Below are positions 19,372-28,148 of a DNA stretch of 64,000 nt, piece after piece (the stretch's first letter is position 1; each line of letters begins with the position of its first letter). The position numbers were made by a program, and so were the translations under genes. The stretch lies in assembly GCF_963677125.1 (NCBI RefSeq), contig NZ_OY781882.1, forward strand, positions 3,790,501 to 3,854,500, given 5' to 3'. The notes beneath the pieces were generated by a model. That model had not been told where the DNA came from. It worked only from the letters and a program-made list of their open reading frames with translations, and did no database searches. The DNA comes from an uncultured Desulfobacter sp. (GTDB taxonomy: Bacteria > Desulfobacterota > Desulfobacteria > Desulfobacterales > Desulfobacteraceae).

Positions 19372-20025
19372 ATGAAACAAAACATATTAAATCAGAGTGC
19401 AATGTTTATCGTCGGCTTATTCATCATGGCCGCTGGTGTTGTTTTATCGGTCAAAGCAGATCTTGGCGTCTCGCCTATTTCCTGTGTACCCTATATTTAC
19501 AGCTTAACCTTTCCCCTGACCCTGGGTCAGACCACTATTATTCTCAATGTGCTGCTCATTTTTCTTCAGATGCTGTTGCTTGGCAAACGATACAAAATTT
19601 TCCAACTGGTTCAATTCCCTGTGGTTTTTCTCTTTGGTTTTTTCATTGATCTGATCATGAAATATTCCGACTGGGTGACGCCTGTCAACTATTTTGAACA
19701 GGCAGTTCTATGCCTGTTAAGCTGTGTGATCCTTGGTATTGGCGTATTTTTTGAAGTTAAGGCCGCACTCACCTATCTGCCCGGTGAGGGGCTGGCCATG
19801 GCCCTGACCCAAACCTTTGGCGTGGAATTTGGAAAAACCAAAATCGGTACGGATTCCTCTCTGGTCGTCATTGGCGTTGTCAGCTCTCTGTTTTTTCTGG
19901 GTGCGCTGGAAGGTATCAGGGAAGGCACTGTAGTGGCGGCTGTGCTGGTCGGTTATATTGTCAGATTTCTGCACACCAGATTTTTTCTGTTGGCGCAATG
20001 GCTCAAAGGCCGAAATAAAAAATAG
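19372..20025 (+). CDS. YczE/YitT-like integral membrane protein
   Basis: The product (217 residues from the chosen ATG) has about five to six membrane helices and the family features LGVSPISCVPY near the first helix, FGFFIDLIM, and LPGEGLAMALTQ. Function of the family is not known; related B. subtilis YczE influences lipopeptide synthesis. The start is ambiguous: ATG at 19372 has an AGG about 10 nt upstream, with ATG at 19330 and TTG at 19315 also in frame. The chosen start puts the first helix at the very N terminus. Confidence 0.75.
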   Translation: MKQNILNQSAMFIVGLFIMAAGVVLSVKADLGVSPISCVPYIYSLTFPLTLGQTTIILNVLLIFLQMLLLGKRYKIFQLVQFPVVFLFGFFIDLIMKYSDWVTPVNYFEQAVLCLLSCVILGIGVFFEVKAALTYLPGEGLAMALTQTFGVEFGKTKIGTDSSLVVIGVVSSLFFLGALEGIREGTVVAAVLVGYIVRFLHTRFFLLAQWLKGRNKK

Positions 20026-20082
20026 CCCCGTTATTTTACTGTATTTTTATCCGTCGCCTTCACTGTGACCCAGAAAGTATAT

Positions 20083-20107
20083 TTCAGGCCGCCAAAAGCG
20101 GCCTGAA
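20083..20107. terminator. Bidirectional terminator-like hairpin
   Basis: A perfect 10-bp stem TTCAGGCCGC/GCGGCCTGAA with loop CAAAA lies between two convergent genes. Confidence 0.65.
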
Positions 20108-20125
20108 CACATTGACATATGATAC

Positions 20126-20431
20126 CTAATCGATAAATTTAATATCGATCTCTTCTGTGCCTTCTTTTTGTGTCATCTCAAACTTCCCGCTTGGGGTGAT
20201 GGTAAATTCCCTTTGCAATGCGGCATTCTTTAATTGTGCTTCAAGTTTTTCGGCAGCATCTTCTTCACAATCCACATTGAAATACAACTTTAAATTTTTG
20301 GAGTTATCATCATCAAACTGGATCATAAAGGGGTTATGCTGAACAAAAACCAGATCATCATAGTTATATGTCAGTTCAAGCCCGGTATCCTCAATAATTT
20401 CCTTTGCGATGCCTAGTGGTCTTAATTCCAT
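20126..20431 (-). CDS. Conserved-looking small protein of unknown function
   Basis: The 101-residue soluble acidic protein has no membrane segment and no motif I recognise. It is predicted mixed alpha/beta, with an N-terminal helix (MELRPLGIAKEIIEDTG), alternating beta segments and an acidic patch (QFDDDNSK). Length, codon use and a terminator hairpin after its stop support a real gene. It stands alone, leftward, next to the cobalamin riboswitch of the opposite-facing cobT. Confidence 0.65.
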   Translation of the reverse strand: MELRPLGIAKEIIEDTGLELTYNYDDLVFVQHNPFMIQFDDDNSKNLKLYFNVDCEEDAAEKLEAQLKNAALQREFTITPSGKFEMTQKEGTEEIDIKFID

Positions 20432-20599
20432 AATGTATTGAACCCTTTTCGATTATTTTTATGCTTCTTAATCCAAAGACAGCAGTTAAAATGATAGCAT
20501 ACCCCGGCAGTTCTATCATTAAAAAGTTGCCGGGAAAGAACCCTAAAAATGATTGACCTTGCGATCAAACAAGTTTAGGGTACGCATTAACAACATGTT

Positions 20600-20752
20600 G
20601 TCAAATCTTTAGCAAACGGAACACGGTGAAAATCCGTGACGGTCCCGCCGCTGTATTGGGGTGTATCTCCCCCTGTCGTGCCACTGGAAAAATTTCTGGG
20701 AAGGCCTGGGGGAAAAAATCCAAGCCCCTGAGTCAGAAGACGTGCTTTAAGG
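20600..20752 (+). promoter_or_regulatory. Cobalamin riboswitch
   Basis: The core conserved blocks are present in order: GGAACACGGTGAAAATCCGTG, then ACGGTCCCGCCGCTGT, a GCCACTGG arm, GGGAAGGCCTGGGGG, and the closing B12-box-like AGTCAGAAGACGTGC (20731-20745). The aptamer senses adenosylcobalamin and lies about 100 nt before cobT, so cobT should be repressed when B12 is plentiful. Outer limits are approximate. Confidence 0.93.
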
Positions 20753-20786
20753 TTTTTGTCATGCAGGACACGATGGTAAAGGGTTT

Positions 20787-20806
20787 TGCAGGAAAATATT
20801 CCTGCA
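20787..20806 (+). promoter_or_regulatory. Expression-platform hairpin of the cobalamin riboswitch
   Basis: A perfect 8-bp stem TGCAGGAA/TTCCTGCA with loop AATA lies between aptamer and cobT. GCAGGACA occurs both before (about 20763) and after (about 20830) it, offering alternative pairing partners near the ribosome site. No T-run follows, so control is more likely at translation. Confidence 0.5.
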
Positions 20807-20854
20807 TGCCAAAATATCATCAATGGCTGCAGGACAGATCAATGAGGTATAATA

Positions 20855-21916
20855 ATGTCCCTGCTTGAACAAACCATTTCGGCCATCAAACCCGAACTGA
20901 ATCAAAAGGCGCTTTCAAACGCCAAACAACGGCTTCTGGACCAGGCAAAACCCCCGGGAAGCTTAGGAATTTTGGAAGATGTCGGTGCCCGCCTGGCTGC
21001 CATCAAAGGCACCATTGACGTCCATTTAACCAACAAATATATCATTACCTGTGCCGGCGACCATGGTGTGGTCGAAGAAGGGGTCAGTGCCTTCCCCGCA
21101 GAAGTCACTCCCCAGATGGTGTTCAATTTCGTTGGGGGCGGTGCATCCGTCAACGTCATGGGCAAACATGCCGGAGCCCAGGTGAAAGCTGCGGACATCG
21201 GCGTAAATTACGACTTTGACCCGGAACTTCCCATTTTTCATAAGAAAGTAAGGCACGGCACCGACAATTTTACCAGAGGCCCTGCCATGACCCGGGAAGA
21301 GGCGATTAAATCCATTGAGGCCGGCATTGAAATCGTCAATGAACTGCATGCCCAAACCCCTGTGGATCTGCTGGGTACAGGGGATATGGGTATTGGAAAT
21401 ACTACACCATCCACTGCCATTATCGCAGCATTTTCAGGATTGACCGTGGAGCGTCTGACCGGCCGGGGCTCAGGGGTGGACGATAAAGGCCTTGCCCAAA
21501 AAATTGCGGCAATCCAAAAAGGGCTGGATATAAACAAGCCCGATCCCAAGGATCCCCTTGATGTGCTCGCCAAGGTCGGGGGGCTTGAAATCGGCGGACT
21601 GGCAGGGCTGGTCATCGGTGCTGCCGCCCAAGGCATCCCCGTGGTCTGCGACGGCCTGATCTCCACGGCAGGCGCCCTGATTGCCTGTGAACTGGCCCCG
21701 GCGGCAAGAAACTATCTCTTTGCCTCTCACAAATCAGTTGAGGTGGGTCACCAATTTATGCATGAACGTATGGGGCTGACACCGCTGATTGATTTAAAAT
21801 TCCGTCTTGGGGAGGGTACGGGTGCTGCAGTATGCATGGAGCTTCTGGATCTTGCCACACGCATTCTTGCGGATATTAAGACCTTTGAAGAGGTAGGCGT
21901 TTCTACAGGTGTTTGA
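20855..21916 (+). CDS. cobT: Nicotinate-nucleotide:5,6-dimethylbenzimidazole phosphoribosyltransferase
   Basis: The 353-residue protein matches CobT throughout: KPPGSLGILEDVG, ITCAGDHGVVEEGVSAFP, LLGTGDMGIGNTTPSTAI, and the late GEGTGAAV holding the catalytic Glu. It transfers ribose phosphate to the lower-ligand base in cobalamin assembly. It is preceded by a cobalamin riboswitch and a GAGG ribosome site. No other cob gene is adjacent, so lower-ligand activation is regulated here as a single-gene unit. Confidence 0.96.
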   Translation: MSLLEQTISAIKPELNQKALSNAKQRLLDQAKPPGSLGILEDVGARLAAIKGTIDVHLTNKYIITCAGDHGVVEEGVSAFPAEVTPQMVFNFVGGGASVNVMGKHAGAQVKAADIGVNYDFDPELPIFHKKVRHGTDNFTRGPAMTREEAIKSIEAGIEIVNELHAQTPVDLLGTGDMGIGNTTPSTAIIAAFSGLTVERLTGRGSGVDDKGLAQKIAAIQKGLDINKPDPKDPLDVLAKVGGLEIGGLAGLVIGAAAQGIPVVCDGLISTAGALIACELAPAARNYLFASHKSVEVGHQFMHERMGLTPLIDLKFRLGEGTGAAVCMELLDLATRILADIKTFEEVGVSTGV

Positions 21917-22139
21917 ACTGTACAATATTATTCATTTTTTATACGGCCCCTTTTCTTTTCAGACTTAAACGGGTACCTTATAGCTTCAACCCGGTATGAA
22001 GGCCAGAATAAAAATATCTTTTTCCTTTCGAGCATTGACGTTACGATCCGGATACTTTAAATTATCGCCCTTTTAGCGGGCAACAGGCTGAGATCGGATA
22101 ACTTCAACAAAATGAACCACCCCAAGACAGGCAAAACAT

Positions 22140-23375
22140 ATGAAATTTGACACCTATGCAATAAACAGCACCCTGAAAACCAACCTGAGAGCCCAGGGGC
22201 TTATCAGGCCCACAGATATTCAGTACAAAGCAATCCCTTCTATTTTAAAGGGTGAGGACGTTTTGGCCATTGCACAGACCGGAACCGGAAAAACAGTAGC
22301 ATTTGCGGTCCCTGTGATAAATACCGTTCTGAACCAGAAAAGAACCCAAAGAAATCCCGGCATCCAAACTATTATCATGGTTCCCACCAGGGAGTTGGCC
22401 GTTCAAATTCAGGACGTCTTTATGAATTTATGCAAAAAAACCAAGGTGAAACCCTTTGCCGTTTTTGGTGGGGTGGAACAGGACAAGCAGATTCAAACAC
22501 TGATAAAAGGCGTAGATATTTTGATTGCCACGCCGGGCCGCATGTTTGACCTGATCAGTCAGAAAGCCATTGATATCCGTCAGGTTAAAATCTTAGTCCT
22601 TGATGAAGCCGATCAAATGCTGGACAAAGGATTTCTGGAGGATATCCAGTGTATCAAGCGCCTGTTGAAACAGAGGCACCAGACCCTGTTTTTTTCAGCG
22701 ACGATCAACAAAAACATTAAAAAACTGGCCTATTCACAGGTCAAGTCCTCGGCTGTGCGCATCCAGATTTCCCCGGAAGATCCGGTATCAAAAAATGTAT
22801 CCCACTATGTGATCTCTGTGGAGATGGATGACAAGCGCTTTTTTCTGCGTAAATTCATCCGGGAAAATCCGGACAGCAAAATCCTGGTTTTTGTCAGGAC
22901 CACCGTCCGGGCTGAACGGGTGGCCAAGGCCCTGGAGAGATCCAGCATCAACGCATTGACCATTTATGGTAAAAAAGAACAGGACGAGCGGCTGGCGGTT
23001 TTGGACCGGTTTAAGCAAGGTGAGGACAAGATCCTTATTGCCACGGATGTATCGGCCCGGGGCATTGATATCCCCAATGTTGATTATGTGATTAACTATG
23101 ACCTTCCCGAGCAAAAAGAGATGTATGTCCACAGGGTCGGCAGAACCGGCCGTGGCCGGGCCAAGGGAAAGGCCATATCGTTTTGCAGCAGTGAAGAAAA
23201 GAACCTGTTAACGCAAATCCAGGATTTTTTAGGCAAACAGATCGAAACCATAAAGGTATCAAAGGATGAATATGCCTTTACGGTTGAAGTTACGGAGACA
23301 TCAAAAGATATCAGAGAGATGATCCTGGCAAATGAAAAATGGGAAAAGAAAAAAGGACGTCGAAAGAAAAAGTAG
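22140..23375 (+). CDS. DEAD-box RNA helicase (RhlE-like)
   Basis: All helicase motifs are present in 411 residues: a Q-motif (PTDIQYKAI), motif I AQTGTGKT, Ia PTRELAVQ, II DEAD, III SAT, and VI HRVGRTGR. The C terminus is short and Lys-rich (KKKGRRKKK), suited to RNA binding. It unwinds short RNA duplexes, in ribosome assembly or cold adaptation. It stands alone and ends 3 bp before the convergent response-regulator gene. Confidence 0.93.
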   Translation: MKFDTYAINSTLKTNLRAQGLIRPTDIQYKAIPSILKGEDVLAIAQTGTGKTVAFAVPVINTVLNQKRTQRNPGIQTIIMVPTRELAVQIQDVFMNLCKKTKVKPFAVFGGVEQDKQIQTLIKGVDILIATPGRMFDLISQKAIDIRQVKILVLDEADQMLDKGFLEDIQCIKRLLKQRHQTLFFSATINKNIKKLAYSQVKSSAVRIQISPEDPVSKNVSHYVISVEMDDKRFFLRKFIRENPDSKILVFVRTTVRAERVAKALERSSINALTIYGKKEQDERLAVLDRFKQGEDKILIATDVSARGIDIPNVDYVINYDLPEQKEMYVHRVGRTGRGRAKGKAISFCSSEEKNLLTQIQDFLGKQIETIKVSKDEYAFTVEVTETSKDIREMILANEKWEKKKGRRKKK

Positions 23376-23378
23376 GCC

Positions 23379-24044
23379 TTACTCCACAATACCGATCTGA
23401 CCTGTTTTTTCAAAATGCACGGCGCAGCGGACCAGTTCGCTGGCATGTTTGATATTAAGCTTTTTTTTGATCCGCTCCCTGTAGGTTCCAATGGTTTTGA
23501 TACTTAAAAACAAACGTTCGGCGATTTCCCGGGTTGAAAACCCCCTGCCGATCAGCTTGAAAACCTGGAGTTCACGGTCGGTTAAACGATCAAAGGGGCT
23601 TTTTTCCTGTGCCTCGGGTGGGTTGGCCATGGAAAAAAGGATGTGTTCCTTGACCTTTTCATTTAAATAAATTTTGCCGTCAAGCAGAAGATGGACAGCC
23701 TTGACCACAGACTCCACAGCCTCTTGTTTCATGATGTAGCCATGGGCACCGGCAGACAAGGCCCGGGATGCATAAAGGTATTCATCATGCATGGAAAGCA
23801 CCAGCACAGGGATATTACTGTGATGCTGTTTGACATATTTGACCAAATCAAGACCGTCAGACTGCTTTAAGGAGAGATCCGCAATGATAAGGTCCGGATT
23901 TATTTGATTTATTTCATCAACGGCCTGCTTAACATCTCTGGCACTGCCGTATGCGGCTAAGTCGGGCTCCTGATTAATCAATTCCGCCAGGCCCAACCTG
24001 AAAATGGGGTGATCTTCCACCAGCAAAATCTTCTTTTTGGACAT
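23379..24044 (-). CDS. NarL/FixJ-type response regulator (REC-LuxR HTH), orphan
   Basis: Residues 1-120 form a receiver (ED pocket, phospho-Asp in IIADLSLKQSDG, Lys in IMKQE), and residues ~150-215 a LuxR-type helix-turn-helix (LTDRELQVFKLIGRGFSTREIA). It is a DNA-binding response regulator. No histidine kinase is adjacent, so its partner is elsewhere. It is convergent with the helicase gene. Confidence 0.9.
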   Translation of the reverse strand: MSKKKILLVEDHPIFRLGLAELINQEPDLAAYGSARDVKQAVDEINQINPDLIIADLSLKQSDGLDLVKYVKQHHSNIPVLVLSMHDEYLYASRALSAGAHGYIMKQEAVESVVKAVHLLLDGKIYLNEKVKEHILFSMANPPEAQEKSPFDRLTDRELQVFKLIGRGFSTREIAERLFLSIKTIGTYRERIKKKLNIKHASELVRCAVHFEKTGQIGIVE

Positions 24045-24221
24045 ATGCCATCCATATTGTCTGTGATATTGTTCGCTTTCCTATATCACCAACCTGAACT
24101 GAATACCAGGGTTTTCGGGCATCGGATGTTGGCAGGAAGGATCAAGAAAATCACGCTTGTAGTCATCAAGCTCAAAGAATAAAACGGCACAGGGCTTTAA
24201 TCATAAGCGTATTTGATGGCA

Positions 24222-24257
24222 AAAAATAAACAGGTGCCTGCTTTGCATGACACCTGT
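24222..24257 (-). terminator. Rho-independent terminator
   Basis: On the minus strand ACAGGTG...CACCTGT forms a hairpin followed by TTTATTTTTT, about 50 nt past the stop of the next leftward gene. Confidence 0.75.
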
Positions 24258-24306
24258 CATCAGTTATTACGCCCAATATTAGTGCAAGACCGGACGATAC
24301 GTTATG

Positions 24307-24903
24307 TCAATACCGGCAAAACGTATCTGAATCCTTTAATGCAACGGGTTTCCCAAGGATCTCCGACCAGACCACAGCCTTGCGCAGCCCCCGGGCCCCG
24401 ACCGGCAAGCGTTCCGGACCGGACCGGCCACAACGTCTGTGCCGCTTATTATGCCCCCAATTTTTTGCATCCCTTGTTTCCGGTCTATTGCTCGCTTTTT
24501 TATGGCGTTCTTTGTTTTGAGAAGCAAAAATCGGGGCTTCTTTGGCAGGTTCAATCGGCTCAAGGACTTGCGCATCTGCGTTACCGGAATAAAAATCAAC
24601 ATCTTCCCGGTCGTCAATTTCATCCCAGAAGGCCTGATCAAGATCATCTTCCCCGGACCGGTCAAAGGGGCTCTCATGATTCCCCGGAGCGTGCATACTT
24701 TGCCCGGATGTTTCTGTTTTCCGGTTCTGCTCGGCCTGCCGGGCCGCCTCTTCAAGCGCTTCTCTAATTTTGCCCAGAATGTCAAACCCGCTCGGCTTTG
24801 ATTTGCCTGTTTTTTGCACCTTTACTTTTTTTCTTCGTTTAAAAAGGGGTGCAAAAATAAAAACAAAAAATAAGATCAACGTTATAAAATCACTAAAGTC
24901 CAT
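24307..24903 (-). CDS. Membrane-anchored hypothetical protein with charged tail
   Basis: The 198-residue product begins with one membrane helix (FSDFITLILFFVFIFAPLF), followed by a basic stop-transfer stretch (KRRKKVKVQK) and a long charged, low-complexity cytoplasmic region. The last part carries LRKAVVWSEILGKPVALKD, a tail seen in a family of deltaproteobacterial proteins as I recall. Function unknown. It has its own terminator and stands alone. Confidence 0.65.
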   Translation of the reverse strand: MDFSDFITLILFFVFIFAPLFKRRKKVKVQKTGKSKPSGFDILGKIREALEEAARQAEQNRKTETSGQSMHAPGNHESPFDRSGEDDLDQAFWDEIDDREDVDFYSGNADAQVLEPIEPAKEAPIFASQNKERHKKASNRPETRDAKNWGHNKRHRRCGRSGPERLPVGARGLRKAVVWSEILGKPVALKDSDTFCRY

Positions 24904-24984
24904 ACTGTTATCCTGATCTTGTTTTCGATATCTTTTTTATAAGAAACTTTCTGTAAGCCAAAGAGATATTTCAATATTCGTTGT

Positions 24985-25018
24985 GGGCCGAACCACGGTC
25001 AAAGACCAAGGACGGCCC
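24985..25018. repeat. REP-like hairpin at the 3' end of floA
   Basis: GGGCCG/CGGCCC closes a 34-nt imperfect hairpin immediately after the floA stop. The stop codon context AAATAACGGCCATGGGCC recurs at the Cys-rich FeoB-associated gene (53.2 kb), and a related hairpin follows hisD (44.1 kb). It probably ends the operon transcript. Confidence 0.55.
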
Positions 25019-25025
25019 ATGGCCG

Positions 25026-26024
25026 TTATTTCAAAGGCTCTTCCGGCTGATCAGGCTGATCAGGGGCGGAAATGGAGTCCCTCATCCGGGTGTCTGCGCT
25101 GATATTCTGCATCTTATAATAGTCCATAATCCCAAGATTGCCGCTCCTGAACGCCTCGGCCATGGCCAGGGGAACCTGGGCTTCGGCCTCCACCACCTTT
25201 GCTTTCATCTCCTGAACCCGGGCTTTCATCTCCTGTTCCTGGGCAAAGGCCATGGCCCGTTTTTCCTCGGCCTTGGCCTGGGCGATCTTCTTGTCTGCCT
25301 CGGCCCGGTCGGTTTCCAGTTCAGCACCGATATTCTTACCCACATCCACGTCCGCGATATCAATGGAGAGAATTTCATAAGCCGTGCCGGCATCCAACCC
25401 CTTGCTTAAAACCGTTTTAGATATGGTATCCGGGTTTTCCAGCACCTGTTTATGGGTGACGGCCGAACCGATGGTGGTTACAATGCCTTCGCCCACACGG
25501 GCCAGGATGGTCTCTTCACCGGCTCCGCCCACCAGGCGGTCGATATTGGCCCGCACCGTAACCCTGGAAATGGCTTTGAGCTGAATGCCATCCTTTGCCA
25601 TGGCCGCTACAATAGGGGTTTCAATAACTTTTGGATTTACCGACATCTGTACGGCTTCCAGCACATCCCGTCCGGCAAGGTCAATAGCAGCGGTGCGATT
25701 GAAGGAGAGTTCAATGTTGGCCTTGTCTGCAGCAATCAGTGCCTGGATCACCCGGGAAACATTTCCGCCGGCAAGGTAATGGGACTCCAGGTCGTCCGTT
25801 GCAATGTCGATCCCGGCTTTCACAGCCATGATCTTGGATTCCACCATCAACTTGGGCGGCACTTTCCTGAACCGCATGAAAATAATGTTAAAAAGCCCGA
25901 CCCTGGCCCCTGATACCAGGGCCTGGACCCACAGCCCAATGTATGAAAAAGCAAAATAAACAATTACCAGGCCGAGGATGCCGGCAACGATAAAAAGAAT
26001 GGACATGATTTGCATGTTAATCAC
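25026..26024 (-). CDS. floA: Flotillin-like protein FloA (UPF0365)
   Basis: The 332-residue protein starts with a membrane hairpin (SILFIVAGILGLVIVYFAFSYIGLWVQAL), followed by an SPFH/flotillin region (ITVRANIDRLVGGAGEETILARVGE-like) and a coiled coil rich in Ala/Glu/Lys (AQAKAEEKRAMAFAQEQEMKARVQE). Flotillin-like proteins organise membrane microdomains. It is last in the operon after two NfeD genes, its classical partners (14-bp gap). Confidence 0.93.
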   Translation of the reverse strand: MINMQIMSILFIVAGILGLVIVYFAFSYIGLWVQALVSGARVGLFNIIFMRFRKVPPKLMVESKIMAVKAGIDIATDDLESHYLAGGNVSRVIQALIAADKANIELSFNRTAAIDLAGRDVLEAVQMSVNPKVIETPIVAAMAKDGIQLKAISRVTVRANIDRLVGGAGEETILARVGEGIVTTIGSAVTHKQVLENPDTISKTVLSKGLDAGTAYEILSIDIADVDVGKNIGAELETDRAEADKKIAQAKAEEKRAMAFAQEQEMKARVQEMKAKVVEAEAQVPLAMAEAFRSGNLGIMDYYKMQNISADTRMRDSISAPDQPDQPEEPLK

Positions 26025-26038
26025 CTTTTTTTAAATTA

Positions 26039-26521
26039 TTATATGTTGTCTTGACGACAGACGATTACTTGGTTACCAGTGACCTTGCAGACCTTTAAGG
26101 GAGCATCTGCCTCGATAAATTCTCCGTCCGTAACCACGTCCAGACGGACACCATCAATCAGAGCGGTTCCGGACGGACGAAGGGTTGTAATACTGTGTCC
26201 GGTGCACCCCAGGTAATTTTCAAGATCCGGAGACTGGGAAACCACCCCCTGTGATGCAGACAAATTTTTTTTAAGAGACAACGGAGAAACCGCCAGAATT
26301 TTAAACCCCAGAATAAACACCACGGGAAGCAAAATCAAATCCGCCCCCAGGACGGCATAAAACACTGAAATAGGAAAATCAGTGAACACAAGGAAAAGGG
26401 AGTAACCGATAAATCCCAGTGCAGTGACGGACAAAAGCCCCATGGACGGTAAAAAGATTTCGGCAACAACGGTAAAAATTCCCAGAATCTGGAAAACCAG
26501 AGGCAGGATCCAGGCGCTCAT
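26039..26521 (-). CDS. Short NfeD-family membrane protein (OB-fold C terminus)
   Basis: The 160-residue protein has three to four N-terminal membrane helices and a C-terminal OB-fold of the NfeD type (STLRPSGTAL-like ITTLRPSG, DVVTDGEFIEA, QVIVCRQ). It overlaps the upstream long NfeD gene by 4 nt and is followed by floA, which NfeD proteins bind or anchor. Confidence 0.9.
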   Translation of the reverse strand: MSAWILPLVFQILGIFTVVAEIFLPSMGLLSVTALGFIGYSLFLVFTDFPISVFYAVLGADLILLPVVFILGFKILAVSPLSLKKNLSASQGVVSQSPDLENYLGCTGHSITTLRPSGTALIDGVRLDVVTDGEFIEADAPLKVCKVTGNQVIVCRQDNI

Positions 26522-28047
26522 TTTTCCCTCTTTTCCATAATTGTTTCAACGATAACATGGCCTGCGGTGATCCGGGTCACCCGGACCGATGTGCCGGGAT
26601 CAATAAAATCACCCTGGGTAACGGCATCAATTTTCCTGTCCTTTATACGAACCTTGCCCGAAGGCCGCAAGGTTGTCAAAGCAATGCCTTCATCACCGGC
26701 ATTGATACCCAAAGCCTCACTGGATTCAGCACGGGAATCCTGTAGTGTAGCTTCCAGATACGGCCCCTTGATCACCTTTGACAGCTTGGGCAGTGCAAAA
26801 CGTACTGCAGACATTGACACCAGAAGCGCCGCCAGGGCACTGCCCATAACCAATCCCAGATTCTTTATCATAAGCTCGCCCTGCCAGGGCAGGCTTGGAT
26901 CTGGCAGCACAAAATTCTGAAAAGAGAGTACCAGGCCTGCGGCCAGAACAATAATGGCGCTGACCCCGGCAATGCCGAATCCCGGCAGGACAAACATCTC
27001 CATGCCCAGCAGCAGAAAACCGATGATGAATACCAAAATCTCTGTATAATCGGCAAGCCCCACCAGGTATTGATTGAAAAAAACCAGTCCCAGGCAAATA
27101 ATGCCTATAATGCCGGGGATACCGAATCCAGGGGCCTTGACTTCCGTATACACGGCACCAATGCCTATAATCATGAGAATCGATAAAAACGGCTGGAGCC
27201 ACCGGACAAAGGTTTCCGACCAGTTTTCCGATATCTCAATTTTTTGAGCCGCCCCGTAACCTAACACGTCAAGGGCCTGGTCAAGGGTTGCAACACTCTG
27301 ACGGGAAAACCCAAGCTCGACCGCTTCTTTGTCATCCATGGTCAACAGCTCGCCTTCCTTGACAATGGTGGTCTTACGGGTAATTTTTTTCTTTTCTTTT
27401 TCGGAAAGATCCTGCCAGGTTGTTTTGTCCATGTATTCAGAATGGTCTCCCCGGGTAATTTTATATACCTCCATGGATTTGGAGACCATGGATTCGGCCA
27501 GGACCTCAGAATAGTTGTTTCGTTTGGCCAGGGTGCGAAACTGTGCCCGCAACACCGTCTGATGTTTTTCCCCGACTTCCTTGATACCTTCACTGGTCTG
27601 AATAATAGGCGCACAGTCCCCGATCAGGGTATTTTCCTTCATGATCAGGGTGCCTGCGGAAAGCGCAATCAGCGCACCTGCGGAAATGGCTCTTTTCTCC
27701 ACATAGGCAATGGTTCTTTCTTTTGGTACGGTACAGATGGTTTCCACAATATCAAAGGCGGCATCCACCCGCCCCCCAAAGGTATCCATGGCAAATACCA
27801 GGATAGCGTCGTCATCCTTTTCAAAGGAGGAGACCACCCGTTTAAGGTATGCAGCCATTCCCGGCTCAACGGTTCCGGACACGGGAATGATATGCACCAC
27901 CGGCCCGGCAGCCTGAACCGCACTATAAAAAATTAATACAAAAAACAGGACTGAGGCCCATATCTGGGAGGATTTTTGTTCCGGTAACATGGCAGATCTC
28001 ATTTTGAAAGGCATCATATCTAATCTTTTTGGAACACGATAAATCAA
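26518..28047 (-). CDS. Long NfeD protein with ClpP-like membrane serine protease domain
   Basis: The N terminus has a signal/anchor (WASVLFFVLIFYSAVQAAG), then a ClpP-class serine protease domain (~45-240). The likely nucleophile is the Ser in KRAISAGALIALSA; a Lys in AESMVSKSMEV is the candidate base of a Ser-Lys dyad, as in archaeal PH1510. Four to five membrane helices follow (~280-420), then an OB-fold (TLRPSGKVRI). It belongs to the stomatin/flotillin-linked protease class in membrane quality control. Translation may start at 28047 or at internal ATGs at 28017, 28014, 28002 or 27990; the later ones give a tidier signal peptide. Confidence 0.9.
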   Translation of the reverse strand: MIYRVPKRLDMMPFKMRSAMLPEQKSSQIWASVLFFVLIFYSAVQAAGPVVHIIPVSGTVEPGMAAYLKRVVSSFEKDDDAILVFAMDTFGGRVDAAFDIVETICTVPKERTIAYVEKRAISAGALIALSAGTLIMKENTLIGDCAPIIQTSEGIKEVGEKHQTVLRAQFRTLAKRNNYSEVLAESMVSKSMEVYKITRGDHSEYMDKTTWQDLSEKEKKKITRKTTIVKEGELLTMDDKEAVELGFSRQSVATLDQALDVLGYGAAQKIEISENWSETFVRWLQPFLSILMIIGIGAVYTEVKAPGFGIPGIIGIICLGLVFFNQYLVGLADYTEILVFIIGFLLLGMEMFVLPGFGIAGVSAIIVLAAGLVLSFQNFVLPDPSLPWQGELMIKNLGLVMGSALAALLVSMSAVRFALPKLSKVIKGPYLEATLQDSRAESSEALGINAGDEGIALTTLRPSGKVRIKDRKIDAVTQGDFIDPGTSVRVTRITAGHVIVETIMEKREK

Positions 28048-28148
28048 TTCACTATATCATGATTTAAAGCAATTATATCCATAATTATGAAATTTTTATA
28101 AGAAAACCCTGCAGCCTGCACAGATCTTTTGTTGAAGGTTGAACCACG

